Origin: Clitopilus passeckerianus
Lineage: Eukaryota > Basidiomycota > Agaricomycetes > Agaricales > Entolomataceae
Direction of reading: 5' to 3'
Assembly (NCBI GenBank): GCA_944990035.1
Contig: CALYLX010000128.1
Coordinates: forward strand, 1,302,001-1,366,000
DNA: 64,000 nt
Positions 35,982 through 47,716 of the stretch are shown here, in pieces. How positions within the stretch are numbered: the stretch's first letter is position 1; each line of letters begins with the position of its first letter. Made by a program: the position numbers and the translations under genes. The notes below the pieces were generated by a model. The model was not told the origin of the DNA, made no database searches, and saw only the letters and a program-made list of their open reading frames with translations.

Positions 35982-38199
35982 TCAAAACGTTTCCCAATGC
36001 ATATCTGGCAATACGTCTCGCATTACTATGACACGCTATGTTAGCAACAAATTCCACCTTCGACGAAAGAGAACTCACGCCGCCAATGTCGTTTGCCCTG
36101 GTCCTTTTGCGTCGCAGGGAGAGGGTTATGTGCGTCCGTCAGGATGAACTTCGCATTCAAGTCCCTTCGGCAGGGCTGCGAATCAGATCCAGGTTGACTT
36201 CTCTTGTTCCCAGCGACGACAATACGTAGCGCCTGAGGGGAGAACCCAGCCAGTCTTTGGTTCTTGAGTTCCTGAATGTCAAGGGATTCTTCGATGGGGT
36301 GCAGAAAAGAACCTATAATCATAGATTAGCCTGACTCAGCATCCAAATATGTGGGTGGGTGGAGCTCTTACCATGTTGATGAAATCTGTGGTATATTGGC
36401 GGTCCGCCATATCTTCAAAGACATCATGGAAGGCGCGACATTGCCCAAAGGCTTTTTCAAGGGTAATGACAACCATTCTCGTCGCATCAGTGTCAAGTAC
36501 CCCTGCAAAATTCTACAAAGCAGCTGGTCAGATTTGAAAGCCTCAGGGATTCAGCTCGAAGCTCCTTACCACAACGACAACACCTTCTGGTTGCATGATC
36601 GCTTTGACGTCGTCCCAGAATTCCAGCGTGAAGATGTGACCAGGCACTCCTCCACCGGAGAAGACGTCGTGAACAACGATGTCATAAAGGATCTTGTTAT
36701 CAACATCCTTCCGGCGGTCCGACACGAATTGTCTGGCATCCTCCAAGAAAACCTTGCCCGGGCCGGGGTCAGGTAGCCCAAAGAAAGTCCGGGCAGCTTC
36801 ATAGACTGCAGGGTCAATTTCGACGATCGTGGTCGAAAGTCCGTGACGTTGGAACGATGTGGCTGAGATGCCTGCACCAAGCCCACTGCAAACATGCCAA
36901 TTGAGGTTCATCTGGAATCAAGGCGGATTTTAACTCACATAATGAGAACATCATTTACTTTGTTATCGTTTGCCCGCTGGGTGCTGTTGACTAGCCTCGC
37001 AGCCTCCTGAATGACGAATGTTGCATAGATCGAATCCCCGAGATGGGCCCCATATATATCCTCAAGAGGCGCATCTTCGTCGCTAAGTGTATGAACCTTC
37101 TGCCTAGTCCACACCCCTCCCAAGATCGAATGGTCCGCTCGGAGATATCGTGCGGAATGCATTGACTGTTCGACTTCTCCATTGTAGTCAATTGGGGGTA
37201 AAGATTCCCCGACGACAATGAGGCCGGTCTTTGACTGCACAGCAGAGTGAATCTGTAACTCTCCAGTGAGGTGTGTGTATGTTTGAGGTAAGGGATGAGG
37301 AAGGACAGGCGACGATAGGAGAGGATAGCTTGACCACCCAACAGCTGCGAAACCGACGATGAGCAGGCTCTTGAGTTGCTCATTAGTCAATCCGGCTGCC
37401 TTTCGCTTCGTCCCAGTCTTGCCTGCCGGTGGAATAGGATAGTTAATGACCCAGAAAAACCATGCAATTCCTGCCAATCCAAGATACTGTAATTCCGGTT
37501 TAAGTTTAGTCGTTGACGATAGGTATGGAGGAGGCACGTACTATTTCGCTGTCGGACACACTCTGGAAGCTATCAAGCCTGGCCCACAGCTTTTGTGAGA
37601 GTATCGTCCCAGAAACACCGCAGGCAGCGAAAGCCAATAGCCGTCGCACTATAAACGTCGAACGTTCTCCTGGTTTCGACTGAGGAAGCTACGAGGGGCA
37701 AACCGTTAATGCCTGCCTCATTGAAATCCCAGATAAATGACTCACAAACTATCAAACACTGACCTAGTCAAGTAAAAGACGATGGGAGCAATGACGGTAA
37801 GGTGAACCGTTGCTGGGCCGAAAAAAGGGTCCTTTTTCCGTGATGTCATGACACCTCCCCAGTAGGTGGCATTTGGGGCCAACGACAAGGAAATGGCAAC
37901 AAAAAGGTCATTCAAAGTCGACGAAATTCGAAAGGTAAGGTCACCGCAGCCAACGCTGCGACGACTATGACTTTGTTCAACAATAGGTTTGTGGGAGCCG
38001 AGCCATAGAGTGGAACAAGTACCCGTTCGTAGGCAAACGATGCAAGAGAAATCGCCGCGAGTCCGTACAGCGTCGTAAGAGGCTTCAGAACAGCTGGGAC
38101 AGAGATTGCTCGTGTGGCAGATTTGGTTCCATTTGTTGTATCGGTGCTGGGTGCTGCCTTTGTGGTCGTCTGCTCGGCTTGTTTCGCCTTTGGAGGCAT
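35982..38199 (-). CDS. Membrane protein with a spermidine-synthase-like methyltransferase domain
   Basis: Fusion of an N-terminal multi-helix membrane part and a C-terminal spermidine synthase-fold domain. It starts MPPKAKQAEQTTTK at 38199, followed by a first helix (ISVPAVLKPLTTLYGLAAISLA), more helices (TVHLTVIAPIVFYLT, LGLAGIAWFFWVINYPI, KSLLIVGFAAVGWSSYPL), then YDVIVHD-type motifs: CSGLGAGISATSFQRHG (SAM/nucleoside loop), VEIDPAVYEAARTFFGL, EDARQFV, DIVVHDVFSGGGVP and ILTDAHNPLP before a final WRLMRDVLPDMHWETF. Two single-base breaks occur, near 37939 and 36163; without them frames do not join. Polyamine synthase activity is unproven: membrane anchoring is unlike cytosolic spermidine synthase. 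Confidence 0.82.
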
Positions 38200-38668
38200 T
38201 CTGAGTTGTCAAACCTCTTCCACAGGAAGATGGTGAGAGTCAGGTAAGGACCCTCGCCAGAAGACTGAACACGTTGACAATGTCCCTGGGCCGCGATGGA
38301 TGCAAGAGACAGCCTGGTTGTTGCGCAATCGAATCCATTTGGGATACTCGATGGAGATAAGCGTCCCACTGCACCAAGCGAGGAATATCCGGTGTCTATC
38401 GACTCTTGCGGCTTCAGCACTCACACTATCCACGTCAACGGTTCAGATATTTCTGGAGAAGCCAATAACGATAGTTTTAACTGTGACAGTACAATACACA
38501 AGTGGTGTTCCATTTAATATGATAAGTAATAAGCAGTGTCCTTCTAGCAAGATACAGAGAGCAGAGTCCGGGAAAATGTGTGTCTTCCGAATGAGTAGTG
38601 TAGAGCTTGTGTGCCCACTCGTCTGTACAAATTTCGAGCAGAGCCGAGAGATCTTTACATTATTATCA
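38200..38668. other. Intergenic region, no gene recognised
   Basis: About 470 bp between the start of the membrane spermidine-synthase-like gene and the stop of the mucin-like gene. Open frames at 38296-38746 (plus) are shadows with no family features. Confidence 0.5.
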
Positions 38669-39534
38669 TCATGGCGGGCGATGATTCGACGGATCCATCC
38701 CTATGCGCCACGTTTCAACTATACTCCCATCATGAGAGCTTTGTGAAGAAATGCTCCGTCTATCCAGCGGCCTTGCCACCAGGGGAGGTGAGCTAGGCGG
38801 ACTCGAACATGGGATCTCCTCATACTCAGGTCCCCGGGAAGAAGGCTCGATATACGACGGTGGTCGAGGAATATATGGAGGGACAGGATCATCTTCAGGA
38901 TAACCACGCCCACGAGGAGGCTGCCGTTGTATCTGGTCCAGCTCCATCTGTATTCGATGTCGGTTTATTATATCCGCTATTCGGTCTCTTCCTGGCGTTT
39001 TCCGATATGAATGCAAGCACCGTAAGAAACTCAGGATGAGCAGAAGTCCTGCTGCGCCGCACACGACTTCAAAAAATATAACTATTGGCGTTTGGTGCAT
39101 TCGGCGATGGTGGCTTCCTCGGGAATCCGGTGGCCATTTAGAAGGTATGGATTGTGCAGGCGGTGGCTGGGTCGGATATATTGGTGACCCATGCCGTGTC
39201 CACGAATGAGAACGAGTGAATGGATGAGTTGGAAATGATTTCGTGGGTGGGATTTGGAGGGTATGCTGCGCAGTGCTTGATTCGCCCGTTAAATGAGGGT
39301 GGTCGGAACGGCAGTGGCCAGACCGTGTTTTCGAGTTTGAGATGGAGAAGACGTAGTTCCTGACGAATTTTCTGTGGAAACATCCGCTGTGGTGGAGGTA
39401 GGCGCCCCAGATATCCTAACGAACGTCAATTGGGATTATCAGCCGAGATACCTACCGTAATGAGGCTCGAAGCGAAGTGCTTACCGAATTGTCTGAACGA
39501 ATAGCAGCCACAGAAGGACGGCCAGATAATACAT
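38669..39534 (-). CDS. Mucin-like single-pass membrane protein with a PPSY tail motif (candidate surface sensor)
   Basis: Family not recognised. Exon 1 (39534-39485) encodes a signal peptide (MYYLAVLLWLLFVQ). After a 69 bp intron, exon 2 gives a Ser/Thr/Pro-rich ectodomain (SGAPTSTTADVSTENSSGTT), then one strong membrane helix (PIVIFFEVVCGAAGLLLILSFL) and a basic cytosolic tail RCLHSYRK with PPYIPRPPSY: PPSY fits the PY motif bound by Rsp5-type ubiquitin ligases. The order signal peptide, S/T mucin, helix, cytosolic tail is that of fungal wall-stress sensors. The frame changes once between about 39317 and 39332, fitting one missing base in AAAA or GG. The tail also carries Ser/Pro clusters (SSPPSSPPLVARPLDRRS). 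Function is inference. Confidence 0.55.
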
Positions 39535-40878
39535 GAAGTCGGTCAAGATACAACCTTGATAGGCCACTTCATGCTGTTAAGGAGGTATTATTAGACTTGC
39601 GAAACCAGGAGCAAAACGACGCCTGGTGTAAGGCAACCAGCGACTGCGCTTGAGACAGCGGGTGAGAAATTCCATTCAATCACGGTGACTATCGCCCTTT
39701 TACTGGCGAGAGCTCGAATTCCCGCTGATTCCGCTGAATTCCACTCGTATTCGGTAGAAATCAAGCATCGCTCTGTGGCGAATCTCTCTGGACAATCATT
39801 CTTCTATGTCTACTATGATTTACCTAGCGTAGTTGTTGTTTTGGACCATAAAGCGAGATCAGAATAGAACAGTGGAGTACCATCACAGTTACCTGAGCTA
39901 ATATTAGCATGTCCCGACTTCAACAGGGCTGGAATATTGAAAGAAATTTAATTACATCAACCTTGACGATTGCTAAACTCCTTGAATGCAAGCCAATGGT
40001 GTTGGAGCTCATCGCTATGAGTACTGAGCCGACCCTTGAGCAAGCTCCGAATCAGAAGATCATCAAAACCTCTGCCAGTTGGCAGGATCAGCTCTGATCC
40101 ATTGGAGGCTAAAACCCAATGGTGGGCCGTGTGCCGGGCTTCGAATGACATGTCTTTGGGGTGCCAAGAGCACAGTCAGTGGGAATGGCGTACGAACTCC
40201 GTGTAGTAAATCTGAAGAAAGGCGGTAAGATGCGGGAACAAGCCGAAATGAGTGCGGACATAGGGTAGTGGTTGAAGAAGCAGGAAGAACCCAAGTATCG
40301 CATTGGCAAGTCTGTCAAAGAATGGAACGATATTCACAGACTTTATAATTGCTAATAAGCACTGTTACATACAACCACTCAGCATGACCACTAGAGATTG
40401 CGGAGACATGATGCACATTCAATCCACGTTCTCGAGTTTTCGAGCTCTTAGTCATGGCTTGCCGCCTTTCCCCACATGCTGACTAAGCAAACCTCCTTGA
40501 GAAGCTTGTGGGTCGCGTAAATGGCCGACGGCCGTGTCGATCTACAAAGCCTTGAATGCAGCGGCAGTTTTGACGTTGACACGCCCAGATGCACTGCTTG
40601 TACAGTTGTAACGTCTTTCCTTGACATTGAAACCTTAGTCCACGCGAAAAATGCACTGCGGCTATAGTGACTAATCGTTGCAGGTGATTATGGAACACTC
40701 GGACTTGCTTATTCGGATCAGAAATCGCCCAAGTCCTTACATTTCGGTGACTTTTCCACCATCTTGTTAACTTCCTCTGCTCGTCTTAAAGCAATCGTCG
40801 GCTTTCTCTGTGGCTTTATAATACAAGCCAGATTTCTGACCATTCCTTCATTCCTCTGCACTTCTTTGTTCAACGACA
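39535..40878. other. Intergenic region with nothing recognised (1.3 kb)
   Basis: Between the mucin-like gene (minus) and RIB1 (plus). Open frames are short and without motifs. The right end carries TATAATA at 40817-40823, 56 bp before the RIB1 ATG. A short hairpin, CTCGA-GTTT-TCGAG, is at about 40430-40443. No repeat, tRNA or mobile element seen. Confidence 0.5.
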
Positions 40879-42373
40879 ATGACGGCTCTTGCCCCGCTTG
40901 CTACTCGCACCGGTGAGCAGGAGCGTAATTTCGCCCTATTCATCTTACTCAACCCTTGCACCTAGATGCTCATGGAGACAAAACAACTTTTGCCAGGCGA
41001 GATGCTGAGCTGGATCCTATCTTGCTTGCAGCAGCAGCAGCTGGCCCAAGCATGACTCAAAACCATTACCACCATGATTTTTATCCCGGAGTTGCTCTGC
41101 CCCTTTCGGAGGATGCATGGAATCGGGTGAATGCATCTAGGATTCTCATTCGCATCTGGCCTACACGAGCAGGCAGGCACCTCGTAGCCAGCGTTTGGCC
41201 GAAGCCCTGGAACGTCTCCGTAGAGAACAGGAGTTGGCCAGCCAGCTTGAGGAAAGCCTTCATATCGTTGATGAAACGACGCAACCGCAAATCATTGAAG
41301 TGGAACAATCTACACCTAAAATTTCTCCCCCATCGATCTCCTCCGCAATCCTTGAAGCCAAAGAACTGAGCCTTCCACCGCTCGTCGTCAAATGCATGGC
41401 TCGCACTCGTATCCCAACCCCGCATGGGCCGGCGTTTCTGCACTTATACCATAATAACCGCGACTCAAAGGAGCATCTCGCCATGGTCATTGACTCTGCA
41501 CAATTAACTGACCACCCTGGATCTCAGATTGCTCCACCCATCCGCTCACAAAGTCTCGATGCTGTTTGGGAGGGAGAAACCGAGAAGGATCGCATCACTC
41601 GTGGGGCATACGTGGGCCGCCTTTCAGCGACATCCCAGCATCCATCGGGTCCGTCAACCCCTAGATGGTCTGCAGACTCTTTGGACATCCCTGCACCCTT
41701 GATTCGCATTCATTCTGAATGCTTTACTGGCGAGACGGTTGGCAGCATGCGATGTGATTGTGGAGAACAGCTGGATGAGGCCATCCGACTCATATCTCAA
41801 CCCATCACCATTCCAGCCACCTCCATTCATGGAAAGCCCACCACTATCCCCGGTCGCGGCGCTGTCGTCTACCTCCGACAGGAGGGCAGGGGAATTGGGC
41901 TGTTGTCCAAGATTCGTGCCTACAATATCCAAGATCTTGGCTATGACACGGTGGAGGCCAACCTTATGCTTGGACACAAAGCCGACGAGCGCGCATACGA
42001 CATCGCAGCCGCTATCCTCAGGGACTTGGGCTTGGGCGACGATTCACCCAAGCATGAGGGCGTACGGGTGCTCACCAATAACCCGGACAAAGTTGAGGCT
42101 CTTGAGAAGGAGGGTCTGAATGTCGTGGAGCGGGTTGCGATGATCCCGCGAAGCTGGAGGAATAAGACCTCCCAACATCAAGGGAGTCTCGCGGGTGCTT
42201 TGACACCTTTCCACTGCCCTACGCAGGACGAGCCAATGCCCTCACCTGGCGCTACATTGATTGGTGGCGGCGCTGTTCATGGTGAAGATCTGGACAAGTA
42301 TCTCAAGACGAAGGTCACTCGTATGGGACACATGCTCCCCCCTTTGTGGGCAGAGAAGGGGGACGTCCTCTAA
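40879..42373 (+). CDS. RIB1: GTP cyclohydrolase II, riboflavin synthesis (RIB1)
   Basis: First enzyme of riboflavin synthesis, opening the imidazole ring of GTP. A short first exon (40879-40909, MTALAPLATRT) is spliced to a long exon to 42373. The catalytic domain has IRIHSECFTGETVGSMRCDC (zinc-binding Cys triad), VVYLRQEGRGIGLLSKIRAY, DLGYDTVEANLMLG, DERAYDIAAAIL and RVLTNNPDK (GTP-binding), all RibA/Rib1 hallmarks. The upstream half, an Ala/His/Pro-rich N-terminus, is in another frame; the switch lies near 41140, where AGGAT in place of AGGGAT would account for it (frame A ends VNASR, frame B begins DSHSHLAYTS). The fungal N-terminal linker QRLAEALERLRREQELASQL confirms frame B. Confidence 0.93.
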
Positions 42374-43063
42374 GCTCTGAGCAATGTATTCCCGATCTGC
42401 CATTGTTATCTATCGCTGTATTAGTCTTAATTGTATTCCAATCTGTATAACAACATCACCTTAGCAGGACACGAACACTTATTTAGTTCTGTAACCCAGT
42501 CTCGTTTACTCTCGCTCATGTAGAATAAAAGTATATATTTTGTCGTCATTCTGCACTTGTTAGCATCAAACAGATCCAGTGCATTACGGCGCATGTACAT
42601 TTAACGTGTCTACATAATTCCTATTATTTCGACCTTTCGTGTCTTTCTTCTATTGCTCAGGTCACGAAACCTACCCTCTGAAATCACTACTTTGCCAAGT
42701 TGCCTTGAGGGCTTGGTTGTCCTTGGGCGTGGGCTTCCTCGTCCCAAGAAACGCACAGCCACAGAGCAATAGGGACCAACTTCGCGCTTCTGCTTGAGCA
42801 TCCATGTCGAACACTTTTGAACTTTGGGGATTTATGCTCCTTCCTACGCTTGAAACTCGCATGTCTACTCCTCTTGTTTATATATCGAAAAAAGTGGTGC
42901 AAGTTATCATATGGAACTGCCCTGCCGGACCGTGTCTTGTCGCTGAAGCATCATGGCACGGCCGAGAGTCTTGGATTGCTCAACTATGCTCCATTCCAAG
43001 ATTCGAGCCTCCTATATATACCCTGAAGGAGACTGATACTGCGCTTCTTGCATTCTCCTCACC
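42374..43063. other. Intergenic region and GH17 promoter
   Basis: About 690 bp between RIB1 and the GH17 gene. TATATATA at 43014-43021, 43 bp before the GH17 ATG, is a likely TATA box. Minus-strand open frames at 42610-42902 lack family features. Nothing else seen. Confidence 0.5.
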
Positions 43064-44805
43064 ATGACCGACCACCGCACGCCCGACCTTGACGCGACAG
43101 AGCCTGGTTCTCAGCCCACAGGCACTGGGATGAAGCACTGGGAAACTGCGATGTGGAAACATGCTCAAGGAAAGACATCTCCCCGTCAAAAGAGACGAAA
43201 CCGTAGAGTGAGTAGTTCTCTTACTCACCAGATCAGAGCATAAGACTGTTTCGTCTAGGTTATTGGAATCATAGCTGGTTTCTTGGTCTTGGTGGTCATT
43301 GCAGTAGCGGTCGCTGTGACAGTTTCTCGGCACAAGCGGGACCAGTCGAAAGGACATGCCACTGATGACCCTACGATATTCTATCATGATCCCAGGTTTC
43401 ACAAGTCGTTCTATGGGATTGCATATACTCCTGAAGGGTCGATACCTCCTGCTTGCGGCAACTCTCTGGGTGAGCCATGATGACGCTGCCAACGGCATTG
43501 TTCGCCTAACTAAGTGATACAGAGGGGGTAATCGAGGACATCCAGATTTGTCGCAGCTCACTCCACGCCTACGCCTCTATGGCGCAGACTGCAATCAGAC
43601 AGCACTCGTGGTCAGTCCTTGCTTTGCTCTTGAAACTCGGCATGTACTCTCTCTGACTGCTGCATAGTTAGAGGCAATAAGGCAGACCAAAGTTGATATG
43701 CAAGTCTTCTTGGGCAACTACGTCGTACCAGATCAGCAGGAGTCATACGATCACCAGCGCGACACACTGAAGTCGGTAATCCAGACTTACGGCACAGACC
43801 ACATCTCTGGCATTACCGTTGGGAATGAATATATGCTCAAGTATGCGATCACAATCTCTTCGACCGCTCTTTCGCTCATCATTCTTCAGCTACCTCACCA
43901 AGCATGGTGAGAAGGACCCCAATAGCGCCACTGCAAACCAGGGCGCAACCCAGCTTATTGCTGATATCAAGGATACTCGTGATATGCTCAATGGACTCAA
44001 TCTCCAAAAGACGATACCAGTCGGAAACGCTGATGCAGGAAGCTATTTCAATAATGAGGTTCTAGAAGCTGTTGATTATGGTGTTAGTTTCTTCGCCAAG
44101 CTGCTCGACAATCAAGGCGGGTCTGATATGATTCACAGATGTCAAATGTCCATGCTTGGTTTGCAAATACCACGATTCAGGATGCTGCGTCATGGGTTAC
44201 GACCTACTTCGACCAGACCAACGTAGAACCCGCCGCAGCGTTACCCAACAAAGTGCGCACCACCAGTTCAATTTAACCGGCACATAACTAATTTATTCAA
44301 ACAGCCCAAGATGTATATTGCTGAAACCGGCTGGCCCACTGTTAGTTCACTTGGTTGATTCTTAACATCCTTGGCAGGTTCAAATTCAATATTTTAGGCT
44401 TCTTCAGACGAGTCAAACGAAACCAACGGGGCTTCACGGGCATCTATTGCCAATTTGCAGACCTTCATTGACAGCTTTGTGTGCCAGGCCAATCAACAAA
44501 ACATCCCCTACTTTTTCTTCGAGGTTTGTGCTGGCTCGCCCGGAAGGAAAGCGATTTGTTGACTTGATATACAGTTCACGGACGAGAAGTGGAAGGATAT
44601 TCAGTACGGAGGCGTGGAGGTTAGGCCATGTCTCCCCGACTCCGACTTTTACTCATAATCTTTCACAGGGTCACTGGGGCATGTTCTACGGAAAGTGAGT
44701 ACCTACTTTTTTTTTTGCTCTTGGAGAAACCTTTGTTCACCTGCCTTTGCTTCCAGCCGAACCCTCAAAGAGCTCACCATCCCCAACTGTGCCGTACCCC
44801 AATGA
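43064..44805 (+). CDS. GH17 glucan beta-1,3-glucosidase, type II membrane protein
   Basis: Glycoside hydrolase family 17, acting on cell-wall beta-1,3-glucan. The first exon (43064-43207) gives a basic cytosolic N-terminus (KTSPRQKRRNRR); exon 2 starts with the membrane helix VIGIIAGFLVLVVIAVAVAV, so the enzyme is a type II membrane protein. Then FYGIAYTPEGS, LTPRLRLYGADCNQT, the acid/base Glu in ISGITVGNEYML, the nucleophile in YIAETGWPT and YFFFE near the end. About eleven exons. One frame break near 43547: reading IEDIQ then LSQLTPRL needs one more T in the TTT run. The Trp-rich GHWGMFYGN end is family-typical. Confidence 0.92.
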
Positions 44806-45100
44806 TGAGATTGAACTAGAACATTGTATTCGCCTGCTTCTTCGCTGTGTATGTTACGATTTGGACACTGTTCGCCTGTATATAATAGAAAATCTTCCAT
44901 CCGAGCATTGTTGAACCTCTCAGTTTGGCGTGCTAGGTTACATAAGGTAACTAAGTGTGGCAGGCACGCCTTCTTTGGCAGACTTCCATTCGCTCATTCT
45001 ACGTCTGGCTCGGCATACGGCGCCTGGTCATTATCGCTAAAGGTTCACACATACACAACCACCGTTTTAATCCTGACAACGAACACTACTACTGGTAGTA

Positions 45101-47460
45101 ATGTTTGATCCATTGAGTTCGAGCGCCTCAGCTTTCGGTGGAGACGACGCTACAAACGGCTGGCAAACCGAATCTGCGCCGCAACAAGCAGTTTCGCCTT
45201 TCCCGACTGCGGAAGAAGCAACATCTCCTCTACCAAAGACTCCTGCAGACAGAGGTCCAATACCCGGTCTCTATGGCAAGGAGCCACAAATATATGGCGC
45301 ACCAGAACCTGGCCTCATTTCACCCCGAGAAACAACTGGGTCCAATGGCACTTCATTCGAAAAGCCAGAACCATATTTGAGGGTACGGATAACCGGCTTG
45401 GACAGAAATAGGCGGGATATATTGGTTCGACTTGATGCGCAGGTGAGCACCACCCACCTTATTACGACGAATGTATTCTGAACTGCCGATGACAAGACCA
45501 ATCTTTCGAATTTCTCTGGGCATACCTACCGGAATGTTCAACGCTCATATGTCGAATTTCAGCAGTTCTACGACTCCATCATGCAGAACAACCCCCATAC
45601 TATCATCCCTGCGTTGCCTCTGGCACAAACTTCCGCCCCCTCAGATGAAGAAGATGACAGGTTGGTGAAGATCATGCTTCAAAGATGGGTGACCAGGGTC
45701 TGCGAGGATCCCATCCTGCACTCTGACGAGGACCTTCGCTCGTTTATTGAGAACGACTTTGGATATCAACCCACCCCTCGCCCTAGGAAGAAAGGATCTT
45801 CTGGGTTTGGATTGATGCGACGAGGTGTACCTGATGAGGATGAAGAGCTTCAGCGCGCTCGTTTCGAGCTCACGAAGCTAGAGGGCCAATTCTTTGATAC
45901 AGCGAAGGCCATTGATAAGCTGGCTGTGACACGGAAAAGTTCGTATATTGCGTCCTTCTTGCCATATCATGCTGACTGCAGTTATGTCTTGCAGCTCTAG
46001 CCACAACCTACATCGAAATGGGCAACAAAATGATGAATGTTGCCACAACGGAAGCACATCCGCCACTCGGAAATGCTTTCCAGAAGATAGGCAGAGCTTG
46101 GCATAGTCTTGCAGATCTTGAGCATGCCCAAGCAATCAGTGAATGCGTCGTCATTGGCGACTCTCTTGGATACCAGGGCATGAATGCCAGGTCCGCAAAA
46201 GATACCCTCTTGATGAGGACTGGAACGCTTGAAGAATACCAAGCAGCCGTGAAGACCACGATATCTAAACGGCGTCAAATTGAGCGGCTGAAGGCCAGTT
46301 CGAACATTAGGCCAGAGCGTGTTGATGATGCTCTGGAGGATCTTCACGAGGTAATGTCCTCGCCTTACTGGATTTATTGTCAACTCATCTCGTCTGCAGG
46401 CCGAGAAGTATGAGCAAACACTAGCTAGGCGTGCGGATGGCATTTCCCAAAATCTCCATAAAGCCTTGCAAGTTCATAATCGACACGCAAATGATGATAT
46501 CACGACAGGTCTCATCGAACATGTTCGCTCCTCGATCATGTATGAGCGACAGTTCCTTCGTGAACTTGAAGCCCTTAGAGCAGATGTCGCTAAAGCAGCC
46601 GACAAAGCATTACCTGCTCCCAAACCAGCGCCAAGGCCTACGATTGTACCTCCACTTGAGGACTTCCGTGAGCAGCGTCCATACGTCCAAGAGCCGCCCG
46701 CCAGCGCACCGAATGGTATTCATCAACACCCGAACCAGAACAACATCCCAACTCCCCCACACACTTCATACATGCCTGATCCCTCACCTGGCCCTTCTTC
46801 ACAGCGCCCGCCGCATACTACCTATTCTCAAAGCCATCACCAGCGTTATCGCATCAATCGAATTTCTCTCAAGGACCATTGTCGCCTCCTTCCCCAATGC
46901 CGCCCCATTATCCAGCCCAGAGCAGAGGGCCCCTCAGTGCATCTGGATCTCGATCTGCGACCCCCCAACCAGATCCACTATCCCCTGCAAGCTCAAGTAA
47001 ATCCCCTATTGTGCCTGCGTATGCCCGACAGATACCAACCATAACACAGTCGTCTCCGAATATTATTCATCAGCCCATACAACGAGCAGCATTGAACGAG
47101 CCTCCTTTGGGCGGAAAGTTCGTTGATGGCACCAAGTCAATGTTCGTTCAGCGCACGCAGTCACCTTTGCATGCTCCTTCCTTGGGTGCCACATCCTCTG
47201 CATCTTCCAACCATGTGCCTTCTCCTCGGCCTAGTTTCTCGCAATTGGATGACCCGCTCAGCAGGCCAGGAATGGTGACCTCACCTTTGCATGATAATCA
47301 CCGAAATGTCGTTAATGGGGCTGCTGGAGGGCCTATCGGTGGCCTCGACCCGCTTGGACAAATGCGCCCCCAACATATGACCAGCTCTGTGCGTGTACAG
47401 CCTCAACGACCAAGATTAGATGCTAGGGAGGCTGCAAGCAAGCTTGCAAATATGTTTTAG
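45101..47460 (+). CDS. VPS17: Vps17-like sorting nexin (retromer PX-BAR subunit)
   Basis: Sorting nexin of the fungal retromer. Exon 1 is 45101-45441; later exons start near 45492, 45997 and 46401. The N-terminus is low-complexity; the PX domain has YLRVRITGLDRNRRDILVRLDAQTN, SYVEFQQFYDSI and a C-terminal DRLVKIMLQRWVTRVCEDP; the BAR helices include MMNVATTEAHPPLGNAFQKI, HAQAISECVVIGDSLGYQG and RSSIMYERQFLREL, matching Vps17 rather than Vps5. The long Pro/Ser-rich tail is typical of basidiomycetes and ends SKLANMF. One frame break near 46830, inside the tail (SYSQ then KPSPAL), needs one extra A in the AAA run. Confidence 0.88.
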
Positions 47461-47716
47461 TGGCCTGTGCCTTGTAAAGGAGATTCTTGGATAAAGTTTG
47501 CTATGGATATGTTACCTGTAATTACTTCATGATGCATGCTATCACCAGTGTATCTACTGTTCTCTCGATGAAACGAATCCAATGTGACGTCTGTGCGTTC
47601 AGTGAAATGAAGATTGACGGCGGATTGAGCTTCGGGGTTACCGAGTTTGCTAGAGGAAACACGGGGAATCGGCAAACCGGCTACTGACCTTAGACTGATA
47701 CTCTCTTCTTCATCCC

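Noticed and set aside
38800..38830. Minus-strand GTTCGAGTC resembling a tRNA T-loop
   Set aside because: It lies in the coding tail of the mucin-like gene and has no tRNA arms.
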